Assembly (NCBI GenBank): GCA_964237235.1
Contig: CAXSGY010000003.1
Coordinates: forward strand, 186,001 to 250,000
DNA: 64,000 nt
Origin: GCA-002050365 sp964237235
GTDB lineage: Bacteria; Acidobacteriota; Blastocatellia; Pyrinomonadales; Pyrinomonadaceae
Reading direction: 5' to 3'
The notes under the pieces: model-generated
What the model was told of the DNA's origin: nothing
Seen by the model: only the letters and a program-made list of their open reading frames with translations
The model's database searches: none
Part shown: positions 62,775-64,000 of the stretch, one piece after another
How the letters are laid out: each line of letters begins with the position of its first letter
Numbering within the stretch: position 1 is the first letter of the stretch
Position numbers and translations under genes: made by a program

Positions 62775-63041
62775 ATGGGGCAGGTTACAATCGAAATACC
62801 GCAAAATATCAATCGCGCATATCACGTTGACGATTCGAAATTCAGCAAGCGAATTTTAGATGAATTAGACGATTTCGAGAAAAGCTCAAAGCCGAAAAAA
62901 TTACAAAACGTCGTTCCGCCGCGTCGAAACAGTTTGAAAGAAGATGGTGAAGCGGTTTTGGGAATTTGGGCTGACCGCGAAGAATCGGCAGAAGAAACTG
63001 CGCGAAAGATCCGGGATCGAAACAACGGGAAAATCGAATGA
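62775..63041 (+). CDS. Putative antitoxin of a VapBC-type pair
   Basis: 88 residues, helical, acidic and lysine-rich in the second half. A clear repeat or DNA-binding motif is not seen, but the gene overlaps the following PIN gene by four bases (ATGA), which is the typical layout of antitoxin-toxin pairs. Function is inferred from this context. Confidence 0.65.
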   Translation: MGQVTIEIPQNINRAYHVDDSKFSKRILDELDDFEKSSKPKKLQNVVPPRRNSLKEDGEAVLGIWADREESAEETARKIRDRNNGKIE

Positions 63042-63412
63042 ATGAAATAGTTGATACGAATGTTTTCTCGAAGGTCTTTGCAGGAAATGCAGCGGTTAAA
63101 ACTTATATCGAAAATTTGAACGCGATTATTGATACGACAATTTATATCGAATGTCTGCAAGGCTCGAAATCAAATCAGGAAAAACAAAAAATTAAAACAT
63201 ATTTATATAATTTTCCGCTTTTGCAGATCACGCCGGAAATTTCCCAACTGGCAATCGAATTAATTGACACATATTCAAACTCACAGGGGCTTCTCCTTGC
63301 TGATGCGTTAATTGCGGCATCAGCTCTCGAAAATGATTTGATTGTCGTAACATACAACATCAGCGATTTCAATTTTATCAAAGGTTTAAAAATCCTCAAG
63401 CCGAAGATTTGA
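63038..63412 (+). CDS. PIN-domain ribonuclease, VapC-like toxin
   Basis: 124 residues. The four acidic PIN residues are visible: Asp6 (VDTNVF), Glu38 (IECLQG), Asp89 (LLADALIAA) and Asp110 (NISDF). Such toxins cut RNA, often tRNA or rRNA sites. It is coupled to the preceding antitoxin-like gene by a four-base overlap. Confidence 0.85.
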   Translation: MNEIVDTNVFSKVFAGNAAVKTYIENLNAIIDTTIYIECLQGSKSNQEKQKIKTYLYNFPLLQITPEISQLAIELIDTYSNSQGLLLADALIAASALENDLIVVTYNISDFNFIKGLKILKPKI

Positions 63413-63416
63413 CCCG

Positions 63417-63920
63417 ATGAAAAAAATTATCGTTATCGGTTCGAGCGGCGCGGGCAAATCCACCTTTGCCCGAAGATTCGGCGCGGCAACCGAAATCGAA
63501 GTCGTTCATCTCGATAAACTTTACTGGAAACCGGGTTGGATTGAGCCTTCCGAAGACGAATGGAAAGCGATTCTCGTTGAAGCGTTGAAAGGCGACTCGT
63601 GGATTATAGACGGCAATTACAGCGGCACGATTGAGATGCGCGTCGCGGCGTGCGACACGGTGATTTTTCTCGATTTGCCGCCCGTCGTCTGCGTTTACCG
63701 AATTCTTAAAAGAGTCGCCGTTCATTACGGAAAAAATCGTCCCGCTATGGCGGAAGGCTGCAACGAACAATTCGACTGGAAATTTCTCGTCTGGGTTTGG
63801 AATTACCCGCAACGCTCGAAGCCGGTAATCGAGAAAGTTTTAGAAAAATATAAAGACGAAAAAACAATCGTTCGATTGAATTCAAAGAAAGCGGTTGAAA
63901 ACTTTTTAGCAAATTTATGA
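63417..63920 (+). CDS. P-loop kinase-like protein (FlaR/adenylate kinase-like)
   Basis: 167 residues. Walker A GSSGAGKSTF at about 8-17, then the HLDKLYWKPGW and IIDGNYSGT motifs of the DNA-topology-modulation/adenylate kinase-like branch. Probably a nucleotide kinase; substrate unknown. It starts five bases after the PIN gene. Confidence 0.8.
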   Translation: MKKIIVIGSSGAGKSTFARRFGAATEIEVVHLDKLYWKPGWIEPSEDEWKAILVEALKGDSWIIDGNYSGTIEMRVAACDTVIFLDLPPVVCVYRILKRVAVHYGKNRPAMAEGCNEQFDWKFLVWVWNYPQRSKPVIEKVLEKYKDEKTIVRLNSKKAVENFLANL

Positions 63921-64000
63921 GCGAAAAACGGGAATGGCGCAACGGAGAATTTACGATCAGCACCGACCGCGAACAATTGCAGATTGACGCGGTTCAAAAA
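63917..64000 (+). CDS. Start of a possible GNAT acetyltransferase, cut by window end
   Basis: Only 28 codons are visible, from the ATG at 63917, overlapping the upstream stop by four bases. The N-terminal pattern (FTISTDREQLQIDAVQ) is common at the start of small GNAT N-acetyltransferases, but this rests on a short stretch. Confidence 0.5.
   Translation, partial: MSEKREWRNGEFTISTDREQLQIDAVQK

Overview
The window looks like a chromosomal segment of an Acidobacteriota bacterium, probably class Blastocatellia (Pyrinomonadales-like). No rRNA is present, so this rests on gene content: a VWFA-related protein of the type common in Acidobacteria, two exported proteins ending in FG-GAP/VCBS repeats, an ECF sigma - CHAT/TPR cluster, an exported M61 peptidase, several lipoproteins and LolA-like carriers, and a Tes/MSS-type radical SAM enzyme. 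Most of the sequence has moderate GC and dense genes with Shine-Dalgarno starts.

Left end (1-4.65 kb): the 3' end of a GlcD-type FAD oxidase is followed by an accessory island. It holds a two-gene module with a DUF6036-like nucleotidyltransferase, a second copy of the glcD 3' end, an AT-rich RloC/PrrC-like anticodon nuclease with a zinc-hook CxxC, a decayed antitoxin gene and a block of palindromes. 4.6-13.95 kb: a small unknown protein, proA-proB, an exported histidine phosphatase, a free-standing LigD-type 3'-phosphoesterase, an MFS exporter, an M61 peptidase with PDZ, a PD40-type lipoprotein and a DinB-like protein. 14-25.5 kb (all minus strand): a CHRD/FG-GAP exported protein, an exported subtilase, a CHAT/TPR protein behind an ECF sigma factor and a small accessory protein, exonuclease III, an orphan beta-class DNA methyltransferase, an M20 peptidase and tRNA-Leu(CAG).

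25.6-44.8 kb: a second FG-GAP protein; the yggS-yggT-yggU group followed by yebC; a Xer recombinase; the VWFA-related protein; a thioredoxin-fold protein with a CPNW active site; cutA; a long minus-strand run (mtnP, TPR protein, VOC, DUF5678/retropepsin pair, PfkB kinase, fabI, LOG-family hydrolase); then a lipoprotein, a LolD-like ATPase, a small membrane protein and LolA. 44.8-64 kb: a SPASM-like radical SAM protein, a SnoaL/DUF2945 pair, pyruvate kinase, GH15 glucoamylase, an MsbA-like ABC exporter, the Tes/MSS-like enzyme, phosphohexomutase with an FtsB/DivIC-like gene, an HDAC-family protein, Nudix, TlpA, a NifU-BFD fusion, a CorC-like protein, enolase, a VapBC-like pair, a P-loop kinase and the start of a GNAT-like gene.

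Intergenic DNA carries several recurring repeats: near-perfect palindromes of two families, period-7 tandem repeats at many gene ends, a 125-bp MITE-like element, and intrinsic terminators. The strongest candidates for unusual biology are the RloC-like island beside glcD, the ECF-CHAT cluster, the Tes/MSS-like enzyme and the heptamer repeats.
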